Assembly (NCBI GenBank): GCA_017512425.1
Contig: JAFWGI010000005.1
Location: 186,001-250,000, forward strand
Direction: 5' to 3'
Source of the DNA: Hyphomicrobium sp.
GTDB taxonomy: Bacteria; Pseudomonadota; Alphaproteobacteria; Rhizobiales; Hyphomicrobiaceae
Length of the DNA stretch: 64,000 bases
Shown: piece by piece, positions 20,378-29,812 of the stretch
How positions within the stretch are numbered: the stretch's first letter is position 1
Layout of the letters: each line of letters starts with the position of its first letter
Notes under the pieces: generated by a model
Databases searched by the model: none
Seen by the model: the letters and a program-made list of their open reading frames with translations, nothing else
What the model was told of the DNA's origin: nothing
Position numbers and translations under genes: made by a program

Positions 20378-20596
20378 ATGGCCCGGAGTGCTGAGATGGT
20401 GTCGCTTAACTCATCTGCAATTATCAGTGCCGACTACGATCCAGAGTCGCAGGAGCTGTACGTCACTTTCGCGACCGGACATACGTACACTTACTTTTCA
20501 GTGCCAGCGTGGAAATTCGATGAGCTGATCGCTGCACCTTCAGCGGGATCGTATTTCAATGATCAGATTCGCGATCAACACGCGTCAAGTCGTTGA
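20378..20596 (+). CDS. KTSC domain protein
   Basis: The 72-residue protein consists almost wholly of a KTSC domain. It shows LNSSAIISADYDPESQELYV, then TGHTYTYFSVPAWKF and AAPSAGSYFNDQIR. The domain occurs alone or at the end of lysyl-tRNA synthetase-like and phage proteins and has no settled function. AAGGGCGA lies just before the ATG; a second in-frame ATG at 20396 would remove six residues. It is only 15 bases after the comM-like gene and probably cotranscribed. Confidence 0.85.
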   Translation: MARSAEMVSLNSSAIISADYDPESQELYVTFATGHTYTYFSVPAWKFDELIAAPSAGSYFNDQIRDQHASSR

Positions 20597-20621
20597 TGCC
20601 CGGCTGATCTCTAAAAGGAAA

Positions 20622-20643
20622 AGGCCGGAGTTTCCTCCGGCCT
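20622..20643. terminator. Hairpin terminator between KTSC gene and folD
   Basis: aggccggag (20622-20630) pairs perfectly with ctccggcct (20635-20643) around a 4-base loop. On the minus strand it is followed by tttcctttt, a fair T-tract for the end of the folD transcript. On the plus strand the following ctctct is weaker. It lies in the convergent gap and may work in both directions. Confidence 0.75.
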
Positions 20644-20739
20644 CTCTAGTCCGCGCGGCTGCCTACCAGAGCCCGCGCGTTTCACTTGAGCGCTCCTCGC
20701 TCACCAGACCGCATTGCTTCATGCGGCATAGAAAAGCGC

Positions 20740-21627
20740 TCACGCGAATGCTGACTTAACACCAATCTGCATGGCAGCCGCCTGGGCGGCGTTGCGTAGC
20801 AGGCATGCAATTGTCATAGGACCGACGCCACCTGGCACCGGCGTAATCGCGCCAGCAACTTTGGCGCACTCGTCATAGGCGACGTCACCGACGAGCTTGG
20901 TCTTGCCATTTTCCGAAGGCACGCGGTTGATACCGACGTCGATGACAATGGCGCCTGGACGAATCCAGCTGCCTTTGACCATCTCGGGAATGCCAACAGC
21001 GGCGATCACGAGGTCGGCACACTTCACAATATCTTCGATGTTCTTGGTCCGCGAGTGCGCTATTGTCACTGTGCAGTTTTCGCGCAGGAGCAGTGCCGCA
21101 ACCGGCTTGCCGACGATGTTGGAGCGGCCAATCACAACCGCATCCATACCGGAGAGGTTTGGACGGACCGATTTTGCAAGAATGATCGATCCTGTCGGCG
21201 TGCACGGCACGAGTGCGCGTTCACCGACCCACAGGCGGCCGACATTGACGGGGTGAAATCCGTCGACGTCCTTGTCCGGATTGATCGCGTTCAAAACTTT
21301 TTCGGAATTGATGTGCTTCGGCAGCGGCAATTGGACCAGGATGCCGTGGCATGCCGGATCGTTATTGAGCTTTTGGACGAGCGCGAGAACTTCGGCTTCG
21401 CTGGTCTCGGCAGGGAGCTTGTACTCCCACGAGTTCATGCCGACTTCGACGGTCTGCTGCGCCTTGTTCTTGACGTAGACCTTGCTGGCCGGATCTTCGC
21501 CGACGAGGACGACCGCAAGACCTGCCTTGACGCCGTGTTCCTTGACCAAGCGCGCGACTTCTGTCGCGACTTCCGCGCGGACGTCCGCCGCAATTTTCTT
21601 GCCGTCGATGATCTGCGCTTCCGCCAT
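20740..21627 (-). CDS. folD: Bifunctional methylenetetrahydrofolate dehydrogenase / methenyltetrahydrofolate cyclohydrolase
   Basis: FolD interconverts 5,10-methylene- and 10-formyl-tetrahydrofolate with NADP in the cytoplasm. With the ATG at 21627 the protein has 295 residues, matching the family. The catalytic lysine region is [13 protein letters not shown] and the folate site is [28 protein letters not shown] and the NADP motif [12 protein letters not shown] follow, and the C-terminal signature is [21 protein letters not shown] lies about 9 bases before the ATG. Upstream on the same strand are the DUF167 and yggT genes. Confidence 0.97.
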   Translation of the reverse strand: MAEAQIIDGKKIAADVRAEVATEVARLVKEHGVKAGLAVVLVGEDPASKVYVKNKAQQTVEVGMNSWEYKLPAETSEAEVLALVQKLNNDPACHGILVQLPLPKHINSEKVLNAINPDKDVDGFHPVNVGRLWVGERALVPCTPTGSIILAKSVRPNLSGMDAVVIGRSNIVGKPVAALLLRENCTVTIAHSRTKNIEDIVKCADLVIAAVGIPEMVKGSWIRPGAIVIDVGINRVPSENGKTKLVGDVAYDECAKVAGAITPVPGGVGPMTIACLLRNAAQAAAMQIGVKSAFA

Positions 21628-21655
21628 TGCTTGAGTTCCTCCGGGTCTTGTTTTT

Positions 21656-22006
21656 CTAGAGTCGGAATGCATCCGCTTTGGCCCGGAGCAGCCGATCCAA
21701 TTCCTCAACATCACCGCTGACCGCAATCGACTTCAGGCGGGACTTACCGCCTGACGCCAAACGCACTGACCGTTTAGGCACCCGGAGCCACGCGCTGACG
21801 AGCGTCTCCAAGGCCGAATTGGCCGCGCCATCTTCAGGAATTGCGCGCACGCGCGCCTGAAAGGCTTGGGCCCCGGCGATGATTTGGAGCCCGTCGACGG
21901 CATCTTTGGAGGATTTCGGCGTTAAACGAAAGTACACAATGACGCCCGCGTCACCGCGCCGCCAAGGCGGTGTGATAGAAGGCGCAGACCCGTCCGCCGA
22001 GCTCAC
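21656..22006 (-). CDS. DUF167 (YggU) family protein
   Basis: This is a 116-residue cytoplasmic protein. The family core runs from [13 protein letters not shown] through [15 protein letters not shown] to [14 protein letters not shown]. No function is established for the family. The GTG start at 22006 overlaps the yggT stop in a GTGA junction, so it is translationally coupled to yggT. This yggT-yggU pairing is widespread. Confidence 0.9.
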   Translation of the reverse strand: MSSADGSAPSITPPWRRGDAGVIVYFRLTPKSSKDAVDGLQIIAGAQAFQARVRAIPEDGAANSALETLVSAWLRVPKRSVRLASGGKSRLKSIAVSGDVEELDRLLRAKADAFRL

Positions 22007-22293
22007 GCAAACGCCTTGGCAATATTAGGAATAATAACGCTTTGAACGAAGTAGCAGGCGAGTAGGAGGATGATCGGCGAGATATCGATGCCGCCCATAT
22101 TCGGCATCATGTTGCGGATCGGCGCGAGCAGCGGTTCAGTGACAGCGTTCAATCCCTGCCAGATTGACCGCACCATCGGATTGTAAGCGTTAATCACGCC
22201 GAAGGCCATCAACCAACTTAAGATCACGCCGGCGATGATGACGTAGGTGTAGAGCTCGATCAGGTAGCTGATGAATCCGAGAAGTTCGATCAT
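22003..22293 (-). CDS. YggT family membrane protein
   Basis: The 96-residue protein has two hydrophobic segments (about 4-26 and 70-92) flanking a loop with AYNPMVRSIWQGLNAVTEPLLAPI-type sequence, the YggT signature. Plant homologues take part in cofactor or envelope assembly in chloroplasts; the bacterial role is not settled. ATG 22293 is chosen because a longer upstream extension lacks family features. It forms a unit with the DUF167 gene and folD. Confidence 0.92.
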   Translation of the reverse strand: MIELLGFISYLIELYTYVIIAGVILSWLMAFGVINAYNPMVRSIWQGLNAVTEPLLAPIRNMMPNMGGIDISPIILLLACYFVQSVIIPNIAKAFA

Positions 22294-22444
22294 GGGGCCT
22301 CGAGCAAAAAGGTAAGAACGGCAGGCGCCATGTAGCCCTGCCCGACCGGGTGCTGCAAGAGTCCGTGAGGTGTCTTCTGCGTTAGAATTGTTACCGGCAG
22401 CGATCGACGACCGTAGACGATCCGAAGACAGCCGGGCGCAATTC

Positions 22445-22473
22445 TTGACAGCCCAAGGCCGTCGCACCAAATT
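22445..22473 (+). promoter_or_regulatory. Promoter of tRNA-Ala
   Basis: A perfect TTGACA at 22445-22450 is followed, after 17 bases, by CAAATT at 22468-22473. A start at about 22480 would lie 10 bases ahead of the mature tRNA 5' end. Confidence 0.65.
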
Positions 22474-22489
22474 CAAGGGCGGTGATCTC

Positions 22490-22565
<76 letters not shown>

Positions 22566-22840
22566 TTCCTTCTTGCGCGCAGCCGCCAAGGAAGGCCTGC
22601 GCTTTGGTTTCTGTTCGATCTTTTCGATTTCACCTCAACCAATTTTCTGACGATTGCAGCCTGCAAAAACGAAACGCGGCCGCACCTCGGTTACGAACTC
22701 GAACGAGTCCGGGGGGTACAGCCGCGACGGGCTGCCGGGATACGCGAAACTTCATTCCCGGCGCCTCATGGACTAAACAGCAAAAAGATTGCCACAAAGG
22801 TAACGCGCGCTCGATTGCGATGCGATTGCCAGAAATTTTT

Positions 22841-23722
22841 CTAGCGCTGGGGATTTTTCAGAATGATGCCGGTCAGCGGCACGCTGATGAAGTGCGGCAA
22901 AAGCCGCAAAGCTAAAAATGCGAGCCGGTAGTGCAAGCCCGGCACGACAACTCGTTGACCATTCGTAAATCCGCGATAGGCGACAGCGGCAACGTCTTCT
23001 GGCGTAAGCGCGGGTAAGACGCGGCGGTAGATTGCCCGCTCGGCACCCATATTTTCGTGGAAACGCGTATCGACGGGACCGGGAGCGACCACGCAAATGT
23101 TGACGCCCCGGCCGCTGATTTCGGCCGCAACAGCCTCGCTGAGCGAGACGACATATGCTTTGCTCGCGTAATACGCCGCTTGATGCGGTCCAGGAACATA
23201 TCCGCCGAGCGACGCTAAACTGATAACGCCACCCGAACCGCGTGCCAGCATCTGAGGCAAAACCGAATGCATCAGCCGCGTCAGCGCCGCGACGTTGAGT
23301 ACGGTGAGGGCATCGAGATCGCTATCGGCATTCTCTGCAAATGGACCCGACACGCCAGTGGCGGCATTGTTGACGAGAACCTCGCAGTATAGCCCCGCGC
23401 GCCGCAGCGCTTCGTCGATGCGAGCGGCGGCGTCGGGTGCTGTCACGTCGAGCGCAACTGTGTGGCAACGGCCATTGTAGATGCCGTTGAGATCGGCCGC
23501 GGCCGCAGTCAGTGCCGGCGCGCCGCGTGCAATGATCAGCACATGGTGACCGTTCGCGACAAACGTTCGCGCAATTTCAAAGCCGATGCCGCGCGATCCG
23601 CCAGTCACGACGACTGCCGGCTGCTGCTCTGCGACGGCAGCACGCGCCTGCCTCCGCTCTGCCGTGTCGGAGTTATATCGATTCATCCACGCGCGCGCGG
23701 CGATGCCATAGAGCCGGAGCAT
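22841..23722 (-). CDS. Short-chain dehydrogenase/reductase
   Basis: This 293-residue oxidoreductase has the classical SDR layout after a 35-residue leader: cofactor loop TGGSRGIG (40-47), LVNNAATG, the catalytic serine in ISLASLGG, and YYASK with the catalytic Tyr and Lys. The C-terminal 40 residues (HYRLAFLALRLLPHFIS) are hydrophobic and could touch the membrane. Arg44 in the loop leans toward NADP. The substrate is unknown. The 275 bases between this gene and tRNA-Ala contain nothing I recognise. Confidence 0.88.
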   Translation of the reverse strand: MLRLYGIAARAWMNRYNSDTAERRQARAAVAEQQPAVVVTGGSRGIGFEIARTFVANGHHVLIIARGAPALTAAAADLNGIYNGRCHTVALDVTAPDAAARIDEALRRAGLYCEVLVNNAATGVSGPFAENADSDLDALTVLNVAALTRLMHSVLPQMLARGSGGVISLASLGGYVPGPHQAAYYASKAYVVSLSEAVAAEISGRGVNICVVAPGPVDTRFHENMGAERAIYRRVLPALTPEDVAAVAYRGFTNGQRVVVPGLHYRLAFLALRLLPHFISVPLTGIILKNPQR

Positions 23723-23754
23723 TAGGCGTTCTCCGCGCGCATCGCTTCACCGAA

Positions 23755-24066
23755 TTAGTTTGATTCGCGCGCCTGTTCTGACCCGGCTAGCGAACCATGC
23801 CAGAGATCGTACTGCAACTGCAAAGCCACCCAGTAACGTGCGCTGTGGCCAAGAGTTGCGCCGAGACGTTCGGCGAGCTGCTGTGTCACCGGCCCGCGTT
23901 CGGCAAGCACGAGTTCAAGCGACGGCAACGCGACGCCGATTTTGCTCGCAAGTTCGGCCGGCGAAAACCGATAATGCGGCATCATATCCTCGCGTAGAAT
24001 TTCGCCGGGATGCGGCGGTGCGGAGTCGTTGACGTCGACGACGGGCTTAAGAACAGGATTTATCAT
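23755..24066 (-). CDS. HigA-type XRE-family antitoxin/regulator without adjacent toxin
   Basis: The 103-residue protein has the HigA/VapI signature: APPHPGEILREDMMPHY leading into a helix-turn-helix (about 33-75) and the tail ARYWVALQLQYDLW. HigA-like proteins bind and neutralise a HigB ribonuclease and repress their own promoter. No HigB-like frame lies on either side: there is an SDR gene ahead and a 158-base gap behind. This is therefore a lone antitoxin or an independent regulator. Bases 24067-24224 hold a short cgccgc/gcggcg inverted repeat near 24140 and no recognisable gene. Confidence 0.85.
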   Translation of the reverse strand: MINPVLKPVVDVNDSAPPHPGEILREDMMPHYRFSPAELASKIGVALPSLELVLAERGPVTQQLAERLGATLGHSARYWVALQLQYDLWHGSLAGSEQARESN

Positions 24067-24224
24067 GGCGCCGTTCGCAATGGTGGGCGGCCGGGCGCTG
24101 TTTCACCCGGCACAGGACGCGCCAGTATGACGATCGTCGCCGCTCCTTTTGGCGGCGCAGTCGTGACGTTTCAGGGGTAAATGGGTGAACGGCTTATGAA
24201 AGAACCTGATGCGCTACGGCGAGG

Positions 24225-25013
24225 CTATGCCTGCAGCAACTGAGGCTCGTGCGTCAGCGGCTTGCTATATCCGAACAGCTTCGACCACCGCAGATCGAGC
24301 TCAACCCTGGACGCTTCGTGCTGTACGCCAAAGCCATAGCGCTTGTCGAAACTGTCGCGGCGTGACCCGACGCCGAGTTTGCGCGCCTTGAATGCGTCGT
24401 TCCACGGACTGAACGCATACCACCAGATCGCGCCGAATTCCGGATTGCCGTCGACGAGGCCGGGCAGATGGCTGGCGTGACGGCCGGGCTGATACGCGCC
24501 GATCGCATAGCGATGATAGAGCCGGTTGCGCGTTGGAAAGTTCATGCCGGGAATATGCGCCGCCTTGAAGTCGAACGTCTTTTCCCACGCACCGCAATTT
24601 TTCTGATCCACGAGCGGAATATTGGAATCAAGGGCTACGGCAGGTTCTGTGTCGATCATGATCGCGCCCGGCATCCGCACGCCGGTCAGATCGTTTTTGA
24701 GCAGCAGCTGTTCGACTTTCGACAAATCCTGCGAGACAAGAAATTCCGTTGTGTTGAGCGCAATTTTCCAGGCGTCGCTAAAGCGCTGCTCGTGCTTCAT
24801 GACTTCGAAGTCGCATAGCAGCGCTGAGAAGTGCGCGTTCTCGGATGGAATGATTTCCCAGTTTGGGACCAGCTCGCGGCAGATCGCGACCGAATCATCC
24901 GTCGAAGCGTAGTCGATCAGCACGCCGTGATCGAACATCTCGCGATGGTGTTTCAGCCACCATGGCAGCAGGTACGCTTCATTGTAGAAATGTGAAATGA
25001 CAATTCTGCGCAT
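24225..25013 (-). CDS. Glycosyltransferase, family 2-like
   Basis: The 262-residue protein begins RRIVISHFYNEAYLLPWWLK and then DYASTDDSVAIC, the nucleotide-binding start of the GT-A/family-2-like (Glyco_tranf_2_4) group. The DYASTDD motif stands where these enzymes carry their acidic sugar-nucleotide site. There are no membrane segments. The acceptor and donor are unknown. I took ATG 25013, which has GAGG six bases upstream and starts the fold directly. It lies 8 bases after the methyltransferase gene and completes a three-gene sugar operon read leftward. Confidence 0.82.
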   Translation of the reverse strand: MRRIVISHFYNEAYLLPWWLKHHREMFDHGVLIDYASTDDSVAICRELVPNWEIIPSENAHFSALLCDFEVMKHEQRFSDAWKIALNTTEFLVSQDLSKVEQLLLKNDLTGVRMPGAIMIDTEPAVALDSNIPLVDQKNCGAWEKTFDFKAAHIPGMNFPTRNRLYHRYAIGAYQPGRHASHLPGLVDGNPEFGAIWWYAFSPWNDAFKARKLGVGSRRDSFDKRYGFGVQHEASRVELDLRWSKLFGYSKPLTHEPQLLQA

Positions 25014-25021
25014 GGCGGACC

Positions 25022-26263
25022 TCAATCGAATTCTTTGAGTTCGGGCAGACAGACCAGAAAGCGCGACGGCATATTCGGGCGCTGCGCACGGATTTTTGCA
25101 GCCAGGGGCTCTGCGAAATTCCACGCCCCAATCATGAAAAGCGTTTCGGCGGGTAGATCAGCAGCCGCTGCCATCGGCGCGATCGCGTGAGACGCACCCG
25201 GCACGAAGCGGCCAACTTTGAGAACCGCCTCATCGACAAAAACATCTGGCTTGATGCCGGCTGCCGTAATGAACGTCAGCGCTTTCGCTGCGACGCCGAC
25301 GAGCGCGACCGGGTGACTGGCGCCTTGATGCGCAGCGATGCGATTCCGCGCTTTTGCCATAACGCTACGGGCTTGCGTGGCGAACGCCTGATAGGCCTGC
25401 GTGCTTGTCGGGCCATCGATATGGCGCGCCATGATGGCCGGCTCGGGATCGGGCCAAGCGACGGCGAACGGCGGTCCTCCGTCGAGCGCGAAGCGATGAA
25501 GCGGCTTTTCCGCGTGCCGCAGAATGCTGACCAGACTGCGCCCGTGAACTGAGAAAATTTGCGTTGCTTCGAGTGTCAACCCGCAGCTTTGCGCGAGACG
25601 GCGCATCGAAGCTGGCGTGAAGAACGAGTAGTGCTCGTGATAAATCGTGTCGAACTCGCCATTCATAAGCATGAAAGCCTGGCTTGTCTGAATGATCGCG
25701 GCGCCGTCCGGCGCAAGCATGTCTTTGACGCCTTGCATAAGCGCGCGCGGCTCTGGCGTGTGGGCACACACATTCATCGCGACGATCGCGTCGAACATGC
25801 CTTCGGGGCGTGTCTCAGGAAAAAAGCCCGTGCGGACGTCATGACCTTTGGAGGTTGCGACAGCCGTCAAGTTGGCCGCCGGATCAACGCCGCAAACCTG
25901 GAAGCCATCGTCGCGCAGGCGGTCGAGTAGCGATCCGTCATTGCAGGCGATCTCAAGAACGCGGCTGCCTTTCGGCAGTGCGTTCGAAAGTGCTTTTGAA
26001 AACCATGTGAAAAATGGGTTGAGGGCGCCGCCCGTGCCGCTGGCATAGAGATAGTTTTTAAACAGCAGTTCGGGCGCAACGAAATGCGTGAGCTGGCCGT
26101 GCGAGCAGTCTTCGCATGCCGCCAGGCCGAGTGGAAACGCGTCGTAAGATTCAGATGCGTCCGCCAGCAATGCGTTGGCGAGCGGCTGCGATCCGAGATC
26201 AAGATATGCGGCGGTCGGGCCGCCGCAAACGACGCAAGCCGGCGTTGTTGTGGGCCCGGTCAC
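25022..26263 (-). CDS. Sugar C-methyltransferase-like SAM-dependent methyltransferase with N-terminal zinc motif
   Basis: The 413-residue protein matches the three-part NDP-hexose C-methyltransferase layout. The N-terminal zinc-binding domain has CVVCGG (10-15) and CEDCSHGQ. The class I methyltransferase core has LEIACNDGSLLD and FDAIVAMNVCAHTP, and the tail is Rossmann-like with VALVGVAAKALTF. HEHYSFFTP corresponds to the conserved HEH region of these enzymes. They add a methyl group to a keto-sugar nucleotide, but some relatives act differently. GTG 26263 overlaps the epimerase stop by four bases (GTGA), so the genes are coupled. Confidence 0.85.
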   Translation of the reverse strand: MTGPTTTPACVVCGGPTAAYLDLGSQPLANALLADASESYDAFPLGLAACEDCSHGQLTHFVAPELLFKNYLYASGTGGALNPFFTWFSKALSNALPKGSRVLEIACNDGSLLDRLRDDGFQVCGVDPAANLTAVATSKGHDVRTGFFPETRPEGMFDAIVAMNVCAHTPEPRALMQGVKDMLAPDGAAIIQTSQAFMLMNGEFDTIYHEHYSFFTPASMRRLAQSCGLTLEATQIFSVHGRSLVSILRHAEKPLHRFALDGGPPFAVAWPDPEPAIMARHIDGPTSTQAYQAFATQARSVMAKARNRIAAHQGASHPVALVGVAAKALTFITAAGIKPDVFVDEAVLKVGRFVPGASHAIAPMAAAADLPAETLFMIGAWNFAEPLAAKIRAQRPNMPSRFLVCLPELKEFD

Positions 26264-27174
26264 GAAGCCATCGCCATCGTGTCAAGCCGGTCTGACGCGG
26301 CTTTTAGCGCCGCCGTGAAATCGCGGCACCGATCGATAAGTGTCGTGCGCGGCGGCGCGCCGCAAATCGATTTGATCAACGCGCAATTCATTCGGAATGA
26401 GTACGTCTTGGTATCGGCGCGGCGGATCATCGGCACGTCATGGACTTGCGCGATCGTTGCGGCCAGCTCGCCGATTGTCAGATTATACGAACCTGCGTTG
26501 AGGATCGCCGGCAACGCGCCTTCGGCTTCGATGAGCGCCGTAACGTAGTACGCGAGATCATCGAGAAACAGAATGTTGCGCCAGGACTTCGGATTCGCAA
26601 CGCTGACCGCGCGGTCGTTGATCGCTGCCCTATTCATGGCGTTGAATACCAATTCGCCGCGCAGTTGCGGGCTGTACCCGCAAACTGTGCCGAGCCGCAG
26701 ACCGACGACATTTTCGGCAAAACAGCGGGCCAGAGCATCGAACGAAATCTTCGAGCAATCGTAAGGATTGACGGGGCTGAGCTTTGTTTCGGCTTCTGAC
26801 AACTCAGGAGGCGGCGCATCGGCGCCGGCTTCAACTTCGGCCGAGTAGACGCTCGCCGTGCTGGCATAGATCAGGCGGGTGCGCGACGGCTTGCGGCGCG
26901 CGAGTTGCAGCAGGTCGAGACAGTTGTTGGCGACGGCGCCGTCGGGATCGGAAAGCGACATCGGTACGCTCGAATGCCCAGCAAACCACAAAATCACATC
27001 GAAATCGCGAAAGTCGCCGAAGCTCAATTCCTGATACCGGCAGCGCATGGCGAAGGGCACGCCGGTGATGCGCTGCAAATTCTGGTCGCAGATGACGACA
27101 TCGTGGCCAGCGGCTTCGACAATCGGGCGCAGATAGGAGCCGACGTAACCGTGTCCGATCAATAGCACTTTCAT
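26260..27174 (-). CDS. NAD-dependent nucleotide-sugar epimerase/dehydratase
   Basis: This is an extended short-chain dehydrogenase of 304 residues starting MKVLLIGHGYVGSYL, with the NAD loop GxGYVGS at 7-13. Further motifs are LIYASTASVYS and the catalytic YDCSK (Tyr and Lys three apart plus one). FLDDLAYY is the usual domain linker. It probably makes the sugar nucleotide used by the following methyltransferase and glycosyltransferase. ATG 27174 is chosen because the Rossmann strand begins at once. It is divergent from the TPR glycosyltransferase across 150 bases. Confidence 0.86.
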   Translation of the reverse strand: MKVLLIGHGYVGSYLRPIVEAAGHDVVICDQNLQRITGVPFAMRCRYQELSFGDFRDFDVILWFAGHSSVPMSLSDPDGAVANNCLDLLQLARRKPSRTRLIYASTASVYSAEVEAGADAPPPELSEAETKLSPVNPYDCSKISFDALARCFAENVVGLRLGTVCGYSPQLRGELVFNAMNRAAINDRAVSVANPKSWRNILFLDDLAYYVTALIEAEGALPAILNAGSYNLTIGELAATIAQVHDVPMIRRADTKTYSFRMNCALIKSICGAPPRTTLIDRCRDFTAALKAASDRLDTMAMAS

Positions 27175-27324
27175 GGCGTCTCTGGTCCGTGCGCGAGTTG
27201 CAACGGCGCGGAGTATCGGCAGGCAAGCTTGTGCAAGGCTGGGATGGAGTTGCATCAGGCGGGCGACAGCCCGACGCAAGTTCCGGATGCAACGGTCGCG
27301 CGCAAGCATTCGCGGACAAGCTAC

Positions 27325-29799
27325 ATGAACCGTCACGAGCGGCGCGCTCAGACCAGGCATTCCGGCACCCGGCCGACGCGACTGCTCAATCCGGCGGGTC
27401 AGCGCGAATTCGATTCCGCCGTGCAGTTGATGCAACAGGGTCGCTGGCCGGAGTCGGCGGCGGCGCACCGGCGCGTGCTCTCACACAACGCGCGGCATAG
27501 TCCTGCGCTGCACCATCTCGGCCTAATCGCATTCAAGTCGGGGCAAGTGCCGGAAGCAATCCAGGCGTTGCGTCTCGCCCTGAGCGTCGAGCCAAATTAC
27601 GTCGAAGCGCGGCTTAATCTTGCTGTCATCCTGAAAATGCACGGCGACCTCTCGGAGGCGTTGATCGAGTGCCGCAAGGTTATCTGCGACGCGCCGAAGA
27701 ATGCCGTCGCGCACGCCGAGCTTGGCAACGTTCTTAAAGACCTCGGACAACCGGCTGATGCGATCTCGGCCTATCGCCAGGCGCTGGCACATGGCTCTCA
27801 CGCACTGCATGTGCACTCCAGTTTGGCGCTATGTCTCGCTGAGACGCAGCAAACCGAGGATGCCGTTGCTGTCTGCCGTAAAATCCTGATGCGCGATCCG
27901 GCACACGCCGTGGCATCGAAACTTCTGATCCGCGGGTTGGCGGCGCTCGGGCGCATGGCGGAAGTACGCACGGCCATCAGTGGCGCCAGCGGCAACGACG
28001 AAGAGCGCACGAGCCTCGTCGGCGACGCGGCGCTCGGGCTGCACAAAGCCGGACAAACCAGTGAAGCGATTGCGCTTATCCGCGACGGCATTCAGCACGC
28101 ACCGAATCCGTCGGACCTCTATTTGCTGCTCGGATCGATTCTGAATGACTGCGGCCGCCTGTCCGAAGCCTTTGACGCGTTGAAAGATGGATTGGACCGT
28201 GATCCGTCGCGTGCCGACGGTTACGTCACCCTCGGCTTCGTACTTTTCGGTCAAGGCGCGCGCGACGGCGCCGTTACTGCACTAGAACATGCCTGCTCGC
28301 TCAAACCGGACATGGCAGCAGCACATTACGTCCTAGGCTCCGTCCTGCGCCTCATGGGCCGCTTTGAAGACGCGCGCGCCGCGCTGGAGCGCGCAATCGC
28401 GTGCGATCCGCGCGCGATCGATGCGCGCCTGGCGTTGAGCAATGTCCGTCGCTCGACGTGCGATTGGGACGGACTTGAAGCGCAGGAAGCCGAATGTCTG
28501 GCCGAAATTCGGGCCTCCGGCACATCAGTTACGCCATTTTTGTTGCTTGGCATGAATGTCAGCAACGACGACATGCGCGAAGCTGGAAAACGCTATACGC
28601 GCGACCTGGTCTCCAAGATTCCGGTGAGCGCGCTGGACCGCCCGTATCAAACCCTCGTGACGCGGCCGGAAAAAATCAAAATCGGCTATGTGTCGTCGGA
28701 CTTCGGCCATCACGCAACGTCGATCCTGCTGGCCGAAGTGCTCGAAATGCACGATCGCGATCGCTTCGAAGTTATTGGCTACTGTCACAGCCCGGAAGAC
28801 AACAGCGCGCTCCGTCACCGCGTGATCGCCGCGTTTGATGATTTTGTTCGTATCGCAGATGCCGGCCACTACGCCGTCGCCGACAGAATACGCGACGACG
28901 GCATCGAAATTCTCGTCGATCTCAAGGGCTATACGAGCGGCGCACGGCAAGAGATTTTCGCGCTGCGGCCCGCACCAATTCAGGTGAGTTATCTCGGGTA
29001 TCCGGCAACGACGGGTGCGTCGTATCTCGATTACGTGCTCGCCGATAGCGTGGTCGCGCCGATGGCGCATCAACCGGATTACTCCGAGTGCATTGTCCAC
29101 CTCGGCGCGTGCTACCAGCCGAACGATCGCCGCCGCATCATCGATCCTGCACCCGTGACACGTGCCGGCTGCGGTCTGCCTGACGAAGGCTTCGTCTTCT
29201 GTTCGTTCAACAACAACTTCAAACTCAATCGCCGGTTCTTCGCGGTCTGGATGGACCTATTGCAGCGTGTGCCGGGCAGCGTGCTCTGGTTGCTGCAAAA
29301 GACGCCCGAAGTCCGCACCAACCTCAAACGCGAAGCTTTCGCGCACGGGGTCGATCCCGATCGCATCATCTTTGCAGACCAATTGCCGAACGATCAGCAT
29401 TTGGCACGTCACGCGGTCGCCGATCTGTTCCTCGATTCGCTTCCCTGCACGGCGCACACCACGGCCAGCGATGCGCTATGGGCCGGATTGCCGCTGCTCA
29501 CGTGCATCGGACACTCATTCGCCGGACGTGTTGCCGCGAGCCTGTTGAACGCCGCCGGTATGCCCGATCTCATAACGAATTCTATTGAAGCCTATGCGGC
29601 GACGGCTCTGAGGCTCGCCCGCAATCCTGATGAGCTTTTGGAGATGAGAGCGCGGCTTGCCGAGAATCGCATGTCGTGCGCGCTCTTCGACACCCCGCTC
29701 TACGTGCGGTCGTTGGAAGCCGCTTACGCGCGCATGTCGGCCATGTACCGCAGTGGCGAACATCCAGTGAGCTTTGCAATCGACGCGCCGGATATTTGA
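27325..29799 (+). CDS. TPR-repeat O-GlcNAc-transferase-like (SPINDLY/GT41) protein
   Basis: This is an 824-residue cytoplasmic protein. About nine or ten tetratricopeptide repeats fill residues 30-405. A GT41 catalytic domain occupies about 450-800: KIGYVSSDFGHHATS, PIQVSYLGYPATTG, FCSFNNNFKLN and CTAHTTASDALWAGLPLLT. The lysine in NNFKLN aligns with the UDP-contacting lysine of human OGT, and the histidine in DFGHH with its N-terminal catalytic-domain histidine. It should transfer a sugar to protein side chains, but donor and targets are unknown. ATG 27325 (MNRHERRAQ) is chosen over the frame from 27229. A second TPR glycosyltransferase gene follows after 13 bases. Confidence 0.9.
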   Translation: MNRHERRAQTRHSGTRPTRLLNPAGQREFDSAVQLMQQGRWPESAAAHRRVLSHNARHSPALHHLGLIAFKSGQVPEAIQALRLALSVEPNYVEARLNLAVILKMHGDLSEALIECRKVICDAPKNAVAHAELGNVLKDLGQPADAISAYRQALAHGSHALHVHSSLALCLAETQQTEDAVAVCRKILMRDPAHAVASKLLIRGLAALGRMAEVRTAISGASGNDEERTSLVGDAALGLHKAGQTSEAIALIRDGIQHAPNPSDLYLLLGSILNDCGRLSEAFDALKDGLDRDPSRADGYVTLGFVLFGQGARDGAVTALEHACSLKPDMAAAHYVLGSVLRLMGRFEDARAALERAIACDPRAIDARLALSNVRRSTCDWDGLEAQEAECLAEIRASGTSVTPFLLLGMNVSNDDMREAGKRYTRDLVSKIPVSALDRPYQTLVTRPEKIKIGYVSSDFGHHATSILLAEVLEMHDRDRFEVIGYCHSPEDNSALRHRVIAAFDDFVRIADAGHYAVADRIRDDGIEILVDLKGYTSGARQEIFALRPAPIQVSYLGYPATTGASYLDYVLADSVVAPMAHQPDYSECIVHLGACYQPNDRRRIIDPAPVTRAGCGLPDEGFVFCSFNNNFKLNRRFFAVWMDLLQRVPGSVLWLLQKTPEVRTNLKREAFAHGVDPDRIIFADQLPNDQHLARHAVADLFLDSLPCTAHTTASDALWAGLPLLTCIGHSFAGRVAASLLNAAGMPDLITNSIEAYAATALRLARNPDELLEMRARLAENRMSCALFDTPLYVRSLEAAYARMSAMYRSGEHPVSFAIDAPDI

Positions 29800-29812
29800 G
29801 ACGGAGACACGT

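Noticed and set aside
20378..20596. Phage remnant (KTSC domains occur in phages)
   Set aside because: No other phage gene is near, and the gene sits in normal operon spacing behind comM.
23755..24066. Complete toxin-antitoxin module
   Set aside because: Only the antitoxin-like gene is present.
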